A stretch of DNA of 64,000 nucleotides from Mucilaginibacter gilvus (GCF_004054195.1 NZ_SBIW01000003.1:186001-250000); one strand, 5' to 3'. Positions 1 through 8,447 are shown, numbered from the stretch's first letter. Numbers and translations: made by a program. Notes: a model not told the origin generated them from the letters alone.

Positions 1-141
1 TGCGGGCTGCCGGATAGCGCCAATAAACCCAATTGTAACGGCCTTAAAAACATGCGCAAAAGGATGGAAGATATAGGTGGAAACATTAGCATGGAGAATA
101 ACCAGCATGGGCTTACCGTATGTTATACCCTAAATGCCTGA
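1..141 (+). CDS. Sensor histidine kinase, C-terminal end (partial)
   Basis: Frame 1 is open from the first base to a TGA at 139-141 and encodes the last 46 residues of a protein that starts outside the window. The stretch GLKNMRKRM followed by GG resembles the last glycine-rich box of the HATPase domain in NarL/DesK-class kinases (GLxxMxxR). The next gene, 62 bp downstream on the same strand, is a NarL-type response regulator, so the two probably form a two-component pair. The rest of the kinase, including the phospho-accepting His and any sensor domain, cannot be seen. The kinase call rests on a short motif plus the neighbour. Confidence 0.7.
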   Translation, partial: CGLPDSANKPNCNGLKNMRKRMEDIGGNISMENNQHGLTVCYTLNA

Positions 142-203
142 AAGTAAAATACTACTTTTTTACACCGCAGATGCCCGCTTTTAATATTTAGCTTTATACA
201 GCC

Positions 204-836
204 ATGACCCCGATCATCATTATAGAAGACGACGAAAAAATACGCAACTACCTGGGCGCGCTGCTTGCAGGTTCGGGCGAGTTTAATTTAAACGCGTCTT
301 TTGTGAACGCGGAGGAGGCTATGGAATTTTTTCAGTGTGGCCTGGGCGATCCGGTGGAGATAGTGCTCACAGATCTGCAACTGCCCGGCATGGCGGGCAG
401 CGAATTTATCAGCTGGCTTAAGCCTCAGCGGCCCGATATACAGATAATGGTTTTGAGCGCCTATGATGATGCCGACCATGTATTTAAAGCCCTGCAGGCC
501 GGTGCTACGGGCTATGTGCTTAAAAATACGCCATCAACCAAACTGGTAGAATCCATTATTGACCTGCGCAAAGGCGGCAGCCCCATGAGCAGCCAGATAG
601 CCCGTAAGGTAGTAATGGCCTTTCAGCAGCAGGTGCCTTATGTGGATGCAAAAGAAAGCCTGAGCGACCGCGAAAACGAGGTGCTGCTTTGGCTTAGCAA
701 GGGCTTTAGTTACCAGGAAATTGCCGATAAACTCTTCATATCTATAGATACCGTACGCACCCACATCCGCAATACGTACGAGAAACTGCACGTACGCAAT
801 AAGAAAGAGGCCCTACGCAAAACGGGTTACCGCTAA
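204..836 (+). CDS. NarL/FixJ-family response regulator
   Basis: This is a 210-residue two-domain transcription factor. The N-terminal receiver domain (about 1-120) has the acidic pocket EDDE near residue 8, the phospho-acceptor Asp57 in VLTDLQLPG, and a conserved Lys in YVLKNTPS. The C-terminal LuxR-type helix-turn-helix (about 148-208) contains LSDRENEVLLWLSKGF and TVRTHIRN. The length is normal for the family. The kinase tail just upstream is the likely phosphate donor. The regulated genes are not evident; the exported-protein genes that follow on the same strand are possible targets, but no operator is visible. Confidence 0.93.
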   Translation: MTPIIIIEDDEKIRNYLGALLAGSGEFNLNASFVNAEEAMEFFQCGLGDPVEIVLTDLQLPGMAGSEFISWLKPQRPDIQIMVLSAYDDADHVFKALQAGATGYVLKNTPSTKLVESIIDLRKGGSPMSSQIARKVVMAFQQQVPYVDAKESLSDRENEVLLWLSKGFSYQEIADKLFISIDTVRTHIRNTYEKLHVRNKKEALRKTGYR

Positions 837-904
837 TATTCTGATTACTACTTATATCACATTTTTTGTGCTTTAGTCCCAAGGTATTTTTACATACCTA
901 ATTT

Positions 905-2527
905 ATGGACAGCATGAAAAGACTTTTACTATTAGCCGTTGCCTTCGTATTTTCAACCCTTATCATCAGCGCGCAGGAAACCGTGCAGGATCTTTCTAAG
1001 AAAGCCGGTAAGGGTTTCCTGCTTAGCGCAGTCAACGCCGATGGTACTTATACCATCACCTACAAAATCCCCGGCGATAAAAAGAAGAACGAAATATTTT
1101 ACGAAACCTATCAATTTGATAACAATCTTAAGTTTGTTAAGAACGAGGAAATATCCGAACCAAAGGTGTCCGCAGAGGATATGCCCGATAAAACGGTAAG
1201 TGGTTTTTACGCCTCGGTGGGGGGATGCAGTTCTTTCGACATCCTGAGCATGAAGCTGAAGTTTACCAAATACAGCGACCTTAAAACCTGGGATTACAGA
1301 AAACAGCGCTACGTTTTTAAAAAGGGTATCACTTCGGAGGTTATCAAGCCGAAAAACGGTAACGATAAATACTACGGTTTTGCAGCGTTTAACAGCACGG
1401 TAGACGAAAGCCTGTTTGTACTGGCCGGCCTGGATAGCAAGGCGCATAAGGATGGGCTGGATTTTTTTGTGCTTGGTGTAAATTCCGACTTGGAGATAAC
1501 TACTAAACCCGTTGATGTAAGCGGCTCGCAATCGTTGGTGTATTCGCACCAGTTAGATAACGGCGACGTTGTGCTGGTATTTGCCCCTCAAAAAGGCGAG
1601 TCGGATATTACAACTTACACCTATCTCAAATATTCTGATAAAGGCGAAGTAAAAAACAAGGTGATATTTAAAAGTCCCTCACCAAACCTGCTGATACAGG
1701 ATGTAAGCGAGGATAACGGCTCGGTGTTTTTCTGTGCCACCTCAACAAAATCAAAGGAAGCTTATGGCGAAGTATTTGAAAACTATGCCGCATCTATTGT
1801 AAACCCCTGCTTTACAGAGGGCAAGAATAAGCTTGATTTTAAATGGCAAAAAAAATCGGGCGAGAAGATGGAAAGCTTCCACCTGCTGAAGTTTACCGAT
1901 AGCAAGCTTGATTTTGCCTCAACCGCCGCCATCAGCGATTTTAAAGCGAAGTTTAGAACAGCCCCCGGTGATAAAGGTGCCGAGCCATACAAAGGCGGCA
2001 AGTTTACGGTCCAGCAGTTTAAAGTAACCCCACAGGGCGAATACCTCATAGCCGGGCAACTGAACGACCACACCAACCTTGGCCTGGGCAACCCGGTTAA
2101 TACCTATGAGGATGTAATTTGTCTGCATTTTGACCAGGCAGGGCAGCTAAAGGCCCAATACGGTGTTGGCAAACTAAACAACGACAAGAAGAGTGAGATC
2201 TTCCCGATGGTGCAAAAGTTTGTGCTCTCTAAAGACGGGCAATCCCTGTACTGGATGATCATGGAGGTAAAGGGTTTTAAAGGGTACGAGGATTTCTTTG
2301 CAGCCTATGCCGGTAACGCTACCTATTTTCCACGGTATTATCCACGCATAGCCAAATTCAATCTTCCCAATTCAAGCTTAGGGGCTTTCAGTGTGCTTGG
2401 CAACGAGAAGTTTTATGTGACCAAAAGCTTTACACCAATAGCCAATAAGGGCGAAAATAGCTATGTGTTTATAGGCAGCGATGAGGATTATAAAAAGCTG
2501 TGGGTAACTAAATACATGTTTCAGTAA
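905..2527 (+). CDS. Exported protein of unknown function
   Basis: The 540-residue product begins with a clear Sec signal peptide (basic MDSMKR, a hydrophobic run, cleavage near ISAQ-E), so it acts in the periplasm or at the cell surface. I recognise no catalytic domain. The body is rich in Lys, Asp and aromatic beta-strand-like segments, which could be a beta-propeller-like fold, but I see no regular WxG or NHL repeats to prove it. Met4 is an alternative start that leaves the signal peptide intact. It lies 44 bp upstream of a small beta-barrel gene in the same direction and may be co-transcribed with it. Confidence 0.75.
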   Translation: MDSMKRLLLLAVAFVFSTLIISAQETVQDLSKKAGKGFLLSAVNADGTYTITYKIPGDKKKNEIFYETYQFDNNLKFVKNEEISEPKVSAEDMPDKTVSGFYASVGGCSSFDILSMKLKFTKYSDLKTWDYRKQRYVFKKGITSEVIKPKNGNDKYYGFAAFNSTVDESLFVLAGLDSKAHKDGLDFFVLGVNSDLEITTKPVDVSGSQSLVYSHQLDNGDVVLVFAPQKGESDITTYTYLKYSDKGEVKNKVIFKSPSPNLLIQDVSEDNGSVFFCATSTKSKEAYGEVFENYAASIVNPCFTEGKNKLDFKWQKKSGEKMESFHLLKFTDSKLDFASTAAISDFKAKFRTAPGDKGAEPYKGGKFTVQQFKVTPQGEYLIAGQLNDHTNLGLGNPVNTYEDVICLHFDQAGQLKAQYGVGKLNNDKKSEIFPMVQKFVLSKDGQSLYWMIMEVKGFKGYEDFFAAYAGNATYFPRYYPRIAKFNLPNSSLGAFSVLGNEKFYVTKSFTPIANKGENSYVFIGSDEDYKKLWVTKYMFQ

Positions 2528-2571
2528 AATATCACAAATAATATAATCCATTTATCAAATCCCAAACCATT

Positions 2572-3108
2572 ATGAAAAAATTACTACTCTTTTCCGCATT
2601 CCTTGCCTTTGCATTAACAGCCAAAAGCCAGTCGGAAGCTTACAAATCATTTAAGGTTGATATCAGCCTGGGCTACGCTATACCAGCCGAAAGTAACGGC
2701 ACCAAGGGCGGTGTTTCCTTCACCATTCAGCCGCACTACCGCGTTAGCGATGACCTGGCCCTCGGCTTGCGTTTAGAGGGCGCCGCCCTAAGCTACAATA
2801 CCAGCGGTAACGATACAAAGGTCTCTGTACTGGCCTCATACGCTGCCACAGGTGAGTTTTATTTAGCCGATGGCGGCATCCGGCCATTTATTGGCGCGGG
2901 TGCGGGTTTTTTCACCAGGGCATCAATTGACGTAGGCTCGGGCAGTAGCACCGTAACGGTACCAAGCGCTACAAAATTTGGCTTTTTCCCTACCGTAGGT
3001 ATCGAGACCGGGCACTTGCGCCTAAACGCCGACTACGATATCCTGCCGGATAAAGGCGGATATTTTGCCTTTAAAATTGGCTTCTTCTTAGGAGGCGGTA
3101 AAAAATAA
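2572..3108 (+). CDS. Small outer-membrane beta-barrel protein
   Basis: The 178-residue product has a typical signal peptide (MKKLLLFSAFLAFALTAKSQ) followed by alternating hydrophobic and polar strands rich in Gly and aromatic residues, such as GLRLEGAALSY and FIGAGAGFF, ending in FKIGFFLGGGKK. This pattern fits an eight-stranded OmpA/OmpW-like outer-membrane barrel of the porin superfamily common in Bacteroidota. No OmpA peptidoglycan-binding domain is present. Its function is unknown. It is followed after 21 bp by a lipoprotein gene, which suggests a small envelope operon with the exported protein upstream. Confidence 0.78.
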   Translation: MKKLLLFSAFLAFALTAKSQSEAYKSFKVDISLGYAIPAESNGTKGGVSFTIQPHYRVSDDLALGLRLEGAALSYNTSGNDTKVSVLASYAATGEFYLADGGIRPFIGAGAGFFTRASIDVGSGSSTVTVPSATKFGFFPTVGIETGHLRLNADYDILPDKGGYFAFKIGFFLGGGKK

Positions 3109-3129
3109 GTATCACAAAAAAAAGCTACC

Positions 3130-3861
3130 ATGAAAAAATTATTCATACTATTTATTGCCGCGGCCACCCTGTTCATTTACACTGGTTGTGGAAAATCCGG
3201 CTCAAACAAAGATCCCGACTACACCTGTGCTACCTGTATCACCAAGCCCGAAGCTAAAGTGGCAAACGATGCCAGCTTTAAGGGCGTGTATAAGGGGGTG
3301 CTTATCGGTTCCACCGGTACTATTAAGTTTGATGTAAATAACTCGGGTACAACCATTACAGCCACCATGACGATTGACGGCGTTACCACCACATTAACGG
3401 CAACCGTAATTGCGCAAAGCGGCCAAAACCCCGCTTACATATCTGATTTTAACGGCACCTTAAACGGGCAGCCGGTAACCATCAAATTTTCGGTAGGTTC
3501 GGGCGGGCAAAACCCGGTGGTAGTATCGGCAACTGTGCCGGGCCACACGGGTATCACCTTTGTATTAGTAAAAGAAACTTCAACGGCGCTGATAGAAGCA
3601 TTTGAAGGGACTTACGAAACCACCAAGCCCGAAAGCGGTACATTCAACATCATTTTATCCCGTAAACTGGCTTTGTGGGGCGCCTTAGCGCGTAAAAATG
3701 GTAGTACCGAAGTTGATAATGATGCCAATGGTACCATATCCGGGGATAACCTGGTACGCGAAGGCATAACTATAGCGACCATATCTGGCGACGCGCTTGC
3801 CGGAGAATTTACCGATGGTAATAATAAAAAGGTTACGTTAAATGGAAAACGCACTTTATAA
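3130..3861 (+). CDS. Lipoprotein of unknown function
   Basis: The 243-residue protein starts with a lipoprotein signal peptide whose lipobox (IYTGC, Cys20) is followed by GKSGSNKD, so it is probably anchored in the inner or outer membrane. The mature part is Thr-, Gly- and Val-rich and shows two similar beta-rich halves containing repeated GTI and GTF strands, perhaps a small beta-barrel or a sandwich fold. Residues 30-37 contain a CATC motif just after the anchor (CATCITKPE), which could bind metal or form a disulfide. No family is recognised. A hairpin terminator follows the gene. Confidence 0.72.
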   Translation: MKKLFILFIAAATLFIYTGCGKSGSNKDPDYTCATCITKPEAKVANDASFKGVYKGVLIGSTGTIKFDVNNSGTTITATMTIDGVTTTLTATVIAQSGQNPAYISDFNGTLNGQPVTIKFSVGSGGQNPVVVSATVPGHTGITFVLVKETSTALIEAFEGTYETTKPESGTFNIILSRKLALWGALARKNGSTEVDNDANGTISGDNLVREGITIATISGDALAGEFTDGNNKKVTLNGKRTL

Positions 3862-3900
3862 GATCGTTTTTTCACCGGGGGCGTGAATTAACAAGCGAAA

Positions 3901-3929
3901 CTCTTGTGCTTAGGCGCAAGGGTTTTTTT
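3901..3929 (+). terminator. Rho-independent terminator
   Basis: A 9-bp stem (CTCTTGTGC with GCGCAAGGG, allowing G-T pairs) closes a TTAG loop and is followed by seven Ts at 3923-3929. It ends the exported-protein/barrel/lipoprotein group. The T-run overlaps the stop codon of the converging phospholipase-like gene on the other strand. Confidence 0.85.
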
Positions 3930-5244
3930 ATTGGGTAGATCCCAGGGGATCATCCAATGGCTTAAGGGTGTCTTGTCCCGTTGGCTTCAGTGCCTTGATT
4001 TGTTTTAGCGAGATGATCACCTTTTTCCATTCCTTGCGCTGCTTCATTGCGGTTTGCGATGTATCGGCGTTTTTATAGTAATTAACAATATTGCGCTGCA
4101 GTTGCGGGGTTATGTTCTTATATTTCTGTTCCTGCAGCTTTACCAGTAGTTTATCATAAGTGTTATCGGCCAGCGGATACTCCCCGAGGGCCGAGGGCTT
4201 ACCAGTGTCAAAATCTATATCGGTAAGGGCAAGCCGTTTTTCATCAACCTGTTTTAAGGCGATGGCATACTTGGTTGTAATGGTATCAAAACTGTTAGCA
4301 AACAACTTTTCTCCGGCCTTGCCAGGCGACACATATTTCAGCGTTTTTAGCGGGCCAACTTTAGGCAGTACCTTGATAAGAAAAACGATCACCCGGGAAA
4401 AGAATTTAGATTCCTGCCGCTGTTTGCCGTATTCCAGCCGGAACGATTTTTTGCTCATTTTATACTGGAATTTTTTGGCTGTCATCCCCGGTGTCATCTT
4501 CAGGATAGTATCCTTATTGGTGCTAAAGGCAGATTTGGTAAGCACCGGGAATAAATTGCGAATACCCCAGCGTAGGGTGTTTATGCTGCCATTAATGTTG
4601 GAGAAAATACTGCCAAGCTCTTGCCCGTAGGTTTCATAAAAAGCTTTTTCCAATACCGGTACAGCAATGTTAAACCCAATAAAATCGTGGTAGCCTTCTG
4701 TAGTATAAGTGCCACGGCCGGTTTGCAGTACGTCGTAGGAGAACTCCATGCGGCTGTGCGATTTATGGTCGTCGTTATAAGTCACCACATCGCCAAACCT
4801 TTTTTGCAGCTTGGGGTAAATAAGTGCGATATTACGGTTAGTCGCCAGCGAATGCCCGTACCTGTCGGCCATGTAATGCGATAATGCGCCCAGTGCGAAT
4901 GAGTATTCATTTGTGTTTTGGGCATCCTTTATAAGGGTTTCCACAAAATCGCCACTGCGTACATAGTGAAGCAGGTCGGTAAAAAAGGCATTGCCAAATG
5001 GCATGTAACCCATATCGGCAACCATGGCGCCGCCATAAGCGTAGGAGTGGGCCATTTTTATCTCAGCCTCTGTCAGGTTAGGGTATTTTTTTTGAATAAG
5101 GGGCAGTATAGATGATTTCCATGAAGCATCTACGATGGCCTCATGCGCGAGTATTGAATATGCTTTTGACGATAGCGTACCAAAAACCAGTGCGAAAGCT
5201 ATCAGTAAAGTTTTAAGGGCGGGGGATCGGCTTATACGGTTCAA
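3928..5244 (-). CDS. Zinc-dependent phospholipase C-like protein
   Basis: The 438-residue exported protein resembles the zinc-dependent phospholipase C/S1-P1 superfamily. The mature N-terminus contains AHEAIVDASW, followed by AHSYAYGGAMVADMGY, then LSHYMADRYGHS and DDHKSHSRMEFSYD; the His and Asp residues of these blocks are the expected trinuclear zinc ligands. After about residue 240 the protein runs into a Lys-rich C-terminal extension of unknown role. The substrate could be phospholipid, but that is inferred from the family only. The start is a TTG (5242-5244) placed just before the signal peptide; no in-frame ATG precedes the hydrophobic segment. It is monocistronic, with terminators on both sides. 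Confidence 0.82.
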   Translation of the reverse strand: MNRISRSPALKTLLIAFALVFGTLSSKAYSILAHEAIVDASWKSSILPLIQKKYPNLTEAEIKMAHSYAYGGAMVADMGYMPFGNAFFTDLLHYVRSGDFVETLIKDAQNTNEYSFALGALSHYMADRYGHSLATNRNIALIYPKLQKRFGDVVTYNDDHKSHSRMEFSYDVLQTGRGTYTTEGYHDFIGFNIAVPVLEKAFYETYGQELGSIFSNINGSINTLRWGIRNLFPVLTKSAFSTNKDTILKMTPGMTAKKFQYKMSKKSFRLEYGKQRQESKFFSRVIVFLIKVLPKVGPLKTLKYVSPGKAGEKLFANSFDTITTKYAIALKQVDEKRLALTDIDFDTGKPSALGEYPLADNTYDKLLVKLQEQKYKNITPQLQRNIVNYYKNADTSQTAMKQRKEWKKVIISLKQIKALKPTGQDTLKPLDDPLGSTQ

Positions 5245-5333
5245 TTTATTAAAATTTGAAATGATAGGGATTAAACGCAGTGCTCGTAAAAAAGTTTCAA
5301 AATCTGTTTTAACGGTATAATAAAATGAATAAA

Positions 5334-5358
5334 CAACCCTGCTTTTTAAGCAGGGTTG
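5334..5358 (-). terminator. Hairpin, probable terminator of the fucosidase gene
   Basis: An 11-bp perfect inverted repeat (CAACCCTGCTT with AAGCAGGGTTG) closes a TTT loop, 31 bases downstream of the fucosidase stop codon. Read on the minus strand, it is followed by TTTATTCATTTTATTA, a broken T-tract, so it could stop transcription before it enters the phospholipase-like gene. Confidence 0.65.
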
Positions 5359-5388
5359 CCAAATCTTGTTGATCGTTAAATCGTGTAT

Positions 5389-6771
5389 CTATCGGCGCTC
5401 GTTATAAACCCCAAACTCGGCTATAGATATCTGGTGGTCGGCCTTATCTATCCAAACCCTCACCTTGTTGCCATAAACTTTGGCAAAGCGGTTCACTTTT
5501 ACGCGGTTAGTGTTTTCGGTGGTTAAAATAGGTTTCCAAACACCGTTTTGCATATATTCTAAATGGTAATTGCTGATGTTGGATTTTTGCTCGGTAATGG
5601 TAACGGTATTAAAATCGGTATCGTGGCCAAAGTCTATCTCGTACCATGGTTTCTCCACTTTGGCGTTGGATGTCCAGTTGGTGGTAAAATCATCGTCATT
5701 GGCAAAATCCATAATATCCATATCCTCGCTCCAGCTCGAATTTGACACTTTATGTTTGGCAAGGTTAGAGGAGATGATGGGCTCGCCGGTTGGTGCCAGT
5801 TTAGGTGCCGGGCCGTCATTTTTCCATAGCTCGCCTATTTGTTTAAGGGCCGCCAGGGCGTTATCATCTATCAAACCATCGCGGTTTGGCGCAACGTTAA
5901 GGATGAAGTTACAATCTGCCTTGTTCAACGGAATAATATCTTCATTCACCAGTTTGGCGGGGTCTTTCACCGGTGTGGTTGGGAAATCTGTTTTCCAGAA
6001 CCAGGCGCTGTTGATAGGTAAACAAGCCAGCGCGGGCATCCGGTTGGTTTCTTTTGATACGCGCTGCCCGGCTCCCATTTCGTAGGTTTTAATATCGGTA
6101 TAGTATAAACCCTCGGCGGGGTACTTGGCACCGTTAAGGTCCATAATAACACAATCGGGCTGCAGCGATTTTACCAGGTGGTAAATATCCTCAAAATTGA
6201 TATCATCATAAGAGATCCGGCTCCACGGCGCGTCCCAGCCATCTATAATTAGCGCTTCCACCTTGCCGTAATTGGTAAGCAGTTCGGTTATCTGCGCCTT
6301 CACCATCTCAAAATGTTTTGGGGTGATGCTATTAGGGCACAGGCGGTGGTGGGTATCCAGTATAGAGTAATACAGCATCACCTTTAGGCCGTTGGCGCGG
6401 AAGGCATCCACAAATTCGCGCACCACGTCGCGTTTTAGCGGGCTGTTCATTACATTATAGTCGGTGGTTTTAGTATCCCAGATGCAGAAACCGCTATGGT
6501 GCTTGGTGGTTAGGCAACCATAAGTCATATTGGCAGATTTTGCCGCTTTGGCCCATTGGGCCGGGTTTAATTTTTTTGGGTTGAACAGGGTAGGGGATGC
6601 GTCCGGGTCGGGCCAGTCGGCATCATTATAGGTAGGCATGTTGTAATGGATAAACATGCCAAATTTCAGGTCTACAAAGTTTTGCTGCAGCTCGCTCAGC
6701 GTTTTTGTTTGTGCCGATGCGGCGGCTATAAAAATTACGAGGCTAAAAAGCGCGAGGGAAATTCTTTTCAT
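5389..6771 (-). CDS. Alpha-L-fucosidase, GH29, with C-terminal F5/8-type domain
   Basis: The 460-residue exported enzyme should release L-fucose from glycans in the periplasm. After the signal peptide (cleavage near ASAQ) come GH29 hallmarks: KFGMFIHYN, TTKHHSGFCIWDT and the catalytic-nucleophile region LIIDGWD with Asp177. The C-terminal 110 residues (LAKHKVSNSS to the end) look like a discoidin (F5/8 type C) carbohydrate-binding module with WYEIDFG and VRVWIDKAD. The length is normal for short GH29 enzymes. The acid/base residue varies across GH29 and I cannot assign it. It stands alone between two unrelated genes, and its natural substrate is unknown. Confidence 0.92.
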   Translation of the reverse strand: MKRISLALFSLVIFIAAASAQTKTLSELQQNFVDLKFGMFIHYNMPTYNDADWPDPDASPTLFNPKKLNPAQWAKAAKSANMTYGCLTTKHHSGFCIWDTKTTDYNVMNSPLKRDVVREFVDAFRANGLKVMLYYSILDTHHRLCPNSITPKHFEMVKAQITELLTNYGKVEALIIDGWDAPWSRISYDDINFEDIYHLVKSLQPDCVIMDLNGAKYPAEGLYYTDIKTYEMGAGQRVSKETNRMPALACLPINSAWFWKTDFPTTPVKDPAKLVNEDIIPLNKADCNFILNVAPNRDGLIDDNALAALKQIGELWKNDGPAPKLAPTGEPIISSNLAKHKVSNSSWSEDMDIMDFANDDDFTTNWTSNAKVEKPWYEIDFGHDTDFNTVTITEQKSNISNYHLEYMQNGVWKPILTTENTNRVKVNRFAKVYGNKVRVWIDKADHQISIAEFGVYNERR

Positions 6772-6842
6772 ATCGGTAAAAGCGGAGGTAAATAAAGCCT
6801 AAACATACGGCTTTGCATTTTTATCTGCGAGGCGCAGGGAAA

Positions 6843-7352
6843 TTATTTGGAGAGCAGCAATTCCAAAAATACCAGATCGAGCCACTTATCAAACTTAAAA
6901 CCTACTTCTTTAAAATGCGCTACCTGCTCAAACCCGTGGGAGCGGTGCAGGTGCAAACTGGCAGGGTTATCGCTATCCACACCGGCTATCAGTGCGTGCA
7001 TACCAGCTCCACGCGCGTGGCCGATCAGGTACGCCAGTAATATTTTGCTGATACCTTTACCACGGTGGTTTTTTTCTACATATAAAGAATGTTCCACCGT
7101 AAACCTGTAGCAGGGCCAGGCCCTGAAATGCCCGTAGGTACCAAAGCCGGTAATAACACCATCTTCTTCGGTTACGATAACGGGGAAGCCGGCTTCTTTA
7201 CGGTCGTTAAACCAAGCCTGGCGCATAGCAAGGGTATGCGGTTGTTCGCTGTAAACGGCGGTGGTGGTAAGGATAACGTCGTTGTAAATTTCCAGTACGT
7301 AGGGGAGGTCGGTGGGTGTCATATCCCGGATGGTGTTGGCGGAAGTGCTCAT
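6843..7352 (-). CDS. GNAT acetyltransferase, phosphinothricin-acetyltransferase-like
   Basis: The product (about 169 residues from the ATG at 7350-7352) resembles the Pat/Bar/MddA branch of the GNAT family, which acetylates L-methionine sulfoximine, phosphinothricin and related amino acids. Visible features are IRDMTPTDLPYVLEIYND at the N-terminus, EHSLYVEKNHRGKGI (the acetyl-CoA P-loop, RGKGI) and GVDSDNPASLHLHRSHGF near the C-terminus. A start at 7385 is possible but would add a hydrophobic stretch not expected in the family. The gene is divergent from the MerC-Fur operon. Its substrate is inferred from family resemblance only. Confidence 0.88.
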   Translation of the reverse strand: MSTSANTIRDMTPTDLPYVLEIYNDVILTTTAVYSEQPHTLAMRQAWFNDRKEAGFPVIVTEEDGVITGFGTYGHFRAWPCYRFTVEHSLYVEKNHRGKGISKILLAYLIGHARGAGMHALIAGVDSDNPASLHLHRSHGFEQVAHFKEVGFKFDKWLDLVFLELLLSK

Positions 7353-7412
7353 GGCGCAAAGATACCCAATAGCCGAAAAAACCAAAGGACTGAGTAAATT
7401 TTACAATTAGTA

Positions 7413-7431
7413 AATGCAATCGTGTTGCATT
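7413..7431. promoter_or_regulatory. 19-bp palindrome, candidate Fur-family operator
   Basis: Perfect 7-bp arms AATGCAA and TTGCATT flank a 5-base centre. It sits 6 bases upstream of a TAnnTTTG promoter element and 17 bases upstream of the MerC start codon, in an operon that itself encodes a Fur-family regulator. Fur and Zur operators are classically about 19-bp palindromes, so autoregulation is likely. The metal is unknown. A TGCAA-N5-TTGCA core recurs at the end of the fur-like gene. Confidence 0.6.
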
Positions 7432-7436
7432 AGTGT

Positions 7437-7444
7437 TATCTTTG
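7437..7444 (+). promoter_or_regulatory. Bacteroidota-type -7 element (TATCTTTG)
   Basis: An exact TAnnTTTG match followed by C lies 4 bases before the first possible ATG of the MerC gene. If it is used, transcription would begin near or after 7449. That favours either a leaderless message or a start at the second ATG (7464). No TTTG -33 element is visible at the usual distance; the palindrome occupies that space. Confidence 0.5.
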
Positions 7445-7448
7445 CAGC

Positions 7449-7868
7449 ATGAGATCGTTAAAAATGGCCGTTAAACTCGATAATATAGGCATGACAGCTT
7501 CTACACTTTGCGCTATCCATTGCGCGGCTGTGCCTGTGTTTTTCACCAGCCTGCCATTGGTGGGCCTGGGTTTTTTGGCCAACCCCTGGGTAGAGTGGAG
7601 CATGATCATTGTTGCATTAATTGTTGGGGTAGCATCTATAGCGGGTTCGTTTTTAAATTCGCATCATAGGGTATTGCCGCTCATTTTGCTCATTATCGGT
7701 TTTGCAACTATCATATTGGGCCATATCTTTACCAAAGGCTGGCTGGAAGCTATTATTGTGCCCGTAGGTGGTGTTACCATAGCGTTAGCGCATTTTGTAA
7801 ATTACAAGTACGCGGGTACCTGCAGCGCCGGGGATAGCTTTTTGCATGTTAAACACACTCACAAATAA
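7449..7868 (+). CDS. MerC-domain integral membrane protein
   Basis: The 139-residue protein has four hydrophobic segments. The N-terminal motif TLCAIHCAAVP, with its Cys pair in the first helix, is typical of the MerC family of small inner-membrane mercury/heavy-metal transport proteins. A second Cys and a His-containing tail (KHTHK) lie at the C-terminus. The gene is 2 bp from a downstream fur-like gene, so the two form an operon, and no mer genes accompany it. Import or sensing of a transition metal is therefore more likely than mercury detoxification, but this is inference. The ATG at 7464 is an equally good start. Confidence 0.82.
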   Translation: MRSLKMAVKLDNIGMTASTLCAIHCAAVPVFFTSLPLVGLGFLANPWVEWSMIIVALIVGVASIAGSFLNSHHRVLPLILLIIGFATIILGHIFTKGWLEAIIVPVGGVTIALAHFVNYKYAGTCSAGDSFLHVKHTHK

Positions 7869-7870
7869 TC

Positions 7871-8308
7871 ATGGCACAGGTAAAAAACACTTATCAGTTT
7901 GAGGATCTGCTGGAGAAACACCAGCTGAAAAAGACGGGTGCGCGCCTGCGTGTGTTATCTATGATGTACGCCAAAAACACCGCCACCTCGCAACCCGACC
8001 TGGAGAGCGTAATGCACGATATTGACCGGGTTACCCTGTACCGCATTTTGAATGTGTTTGAAGAAAAGGGCATCATCCATAAAGTTTTCGATCTGAACGG
8101 TACCGCCAACTACGCGGTCTGCTCCTCCGGTTGCCATGAGCACCATCATCACGATGAACACCTCCATTTTAACTGTACCGCCTGCAAAGGTGTATTTTGC
8201 TTAAATGAACTGAGCCTTCCCGCTATCAACCTGCCGGAAGGTTTCCAGGCAAGCGGCTTTACTTTGTATGCTTCGGGGTTATGCCCCAAGTGCAATAAAA
8301 TGCAATAA
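7871..8308 (+). CDS. Fur-family metal-dependent transcriptional repressor
   Basis: The 145-residue protein has a winged-helix N-terminus (LKKTGARLRVLSMMYAK, DIDRVTLYRILNVFEEKGII) and a C-terminal dimerisation and metal-binding domain with HEHHHHDEHLHF and two Cys pairs (CTAC and CPKC), the usual structural zinc site. These are Fur/Zur/PerR signatures; the His-rich loop and the MerC neighbour suggest zinc or another soft metal rather than iron, but I cannot assign the metal. It probably represses its own operon through the palindrome at 7413-7431. Its length is normal for the family. Confidence 0.9.
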   Translation: MAQVKNTYQFEDLLEKHQLKKTGARLRVLSMMYAKNTATSQPDLESVMHDIDRVTLYRILNVFEEKGIIHKVFDLNGTANYAVCSSGCHEHHHHDEHLHFNCTACKGVFCLNELSLPAINLPEGFQASGFTLYASGLCPKCNKMQ

Positions 8309-8315
8309 GGTTGCA
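8301..8315. repeat. Second copy of the TGCAA-N5-TTGCA palindrome
   Basis: The same 5-bp core arms as the palindrome before the MerC gene span the stop codon of the fur-like gene. Only the core is symmetrical; the outer bases are not. It may be a second operator, a weak hairpin before the T-run at 8326-8332, or coincidence. Confidence 0.3.
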
Positions 8316-8439
8316 ATTGGATAGCTTTTTTTAATGTTGCGCCTATACACCAAAATCTTCGTTGTTTTTATGCCGAAAAAACGTGAAAAATCGCCCTTTT
8401 TTGTATTAAAAATTGAAAAAACACGGAAATTTTCGAGAG

Positions 8440-8447
8440 TAATTTTG
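8440..8447 (+). promoter_or_regulatory. Candidate -7 element for the Ter operon (TAATTTTG)
   Basis: An exact TAnnTTTG match followed by C lies 150 bases before the first gene of the Ter operon, in the otherwise gene-free stretch 8309-8597. A TTG at 8413-8415 is somewhat too far upstream for a consensus -33 box, so the assignment is tentative. The rest of this stretch is AT-rich, and I see no other feature in it. Confidence 0.35.

Noticed and set aside
953..1549. 198-codon frame on the minus strand inside the exported-protein gene
   Set aside because: It lies entirely within a well-supported gene with a signal peptide on the other strand and has no recognisable domain; it is a shadow frame.
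7449..8308. Mercury-resistance operon
   Set aside because: Only a MerC-like protein is present; no MerA, MerP, MerT or MerR is seen, and the regulator is Fur-type.
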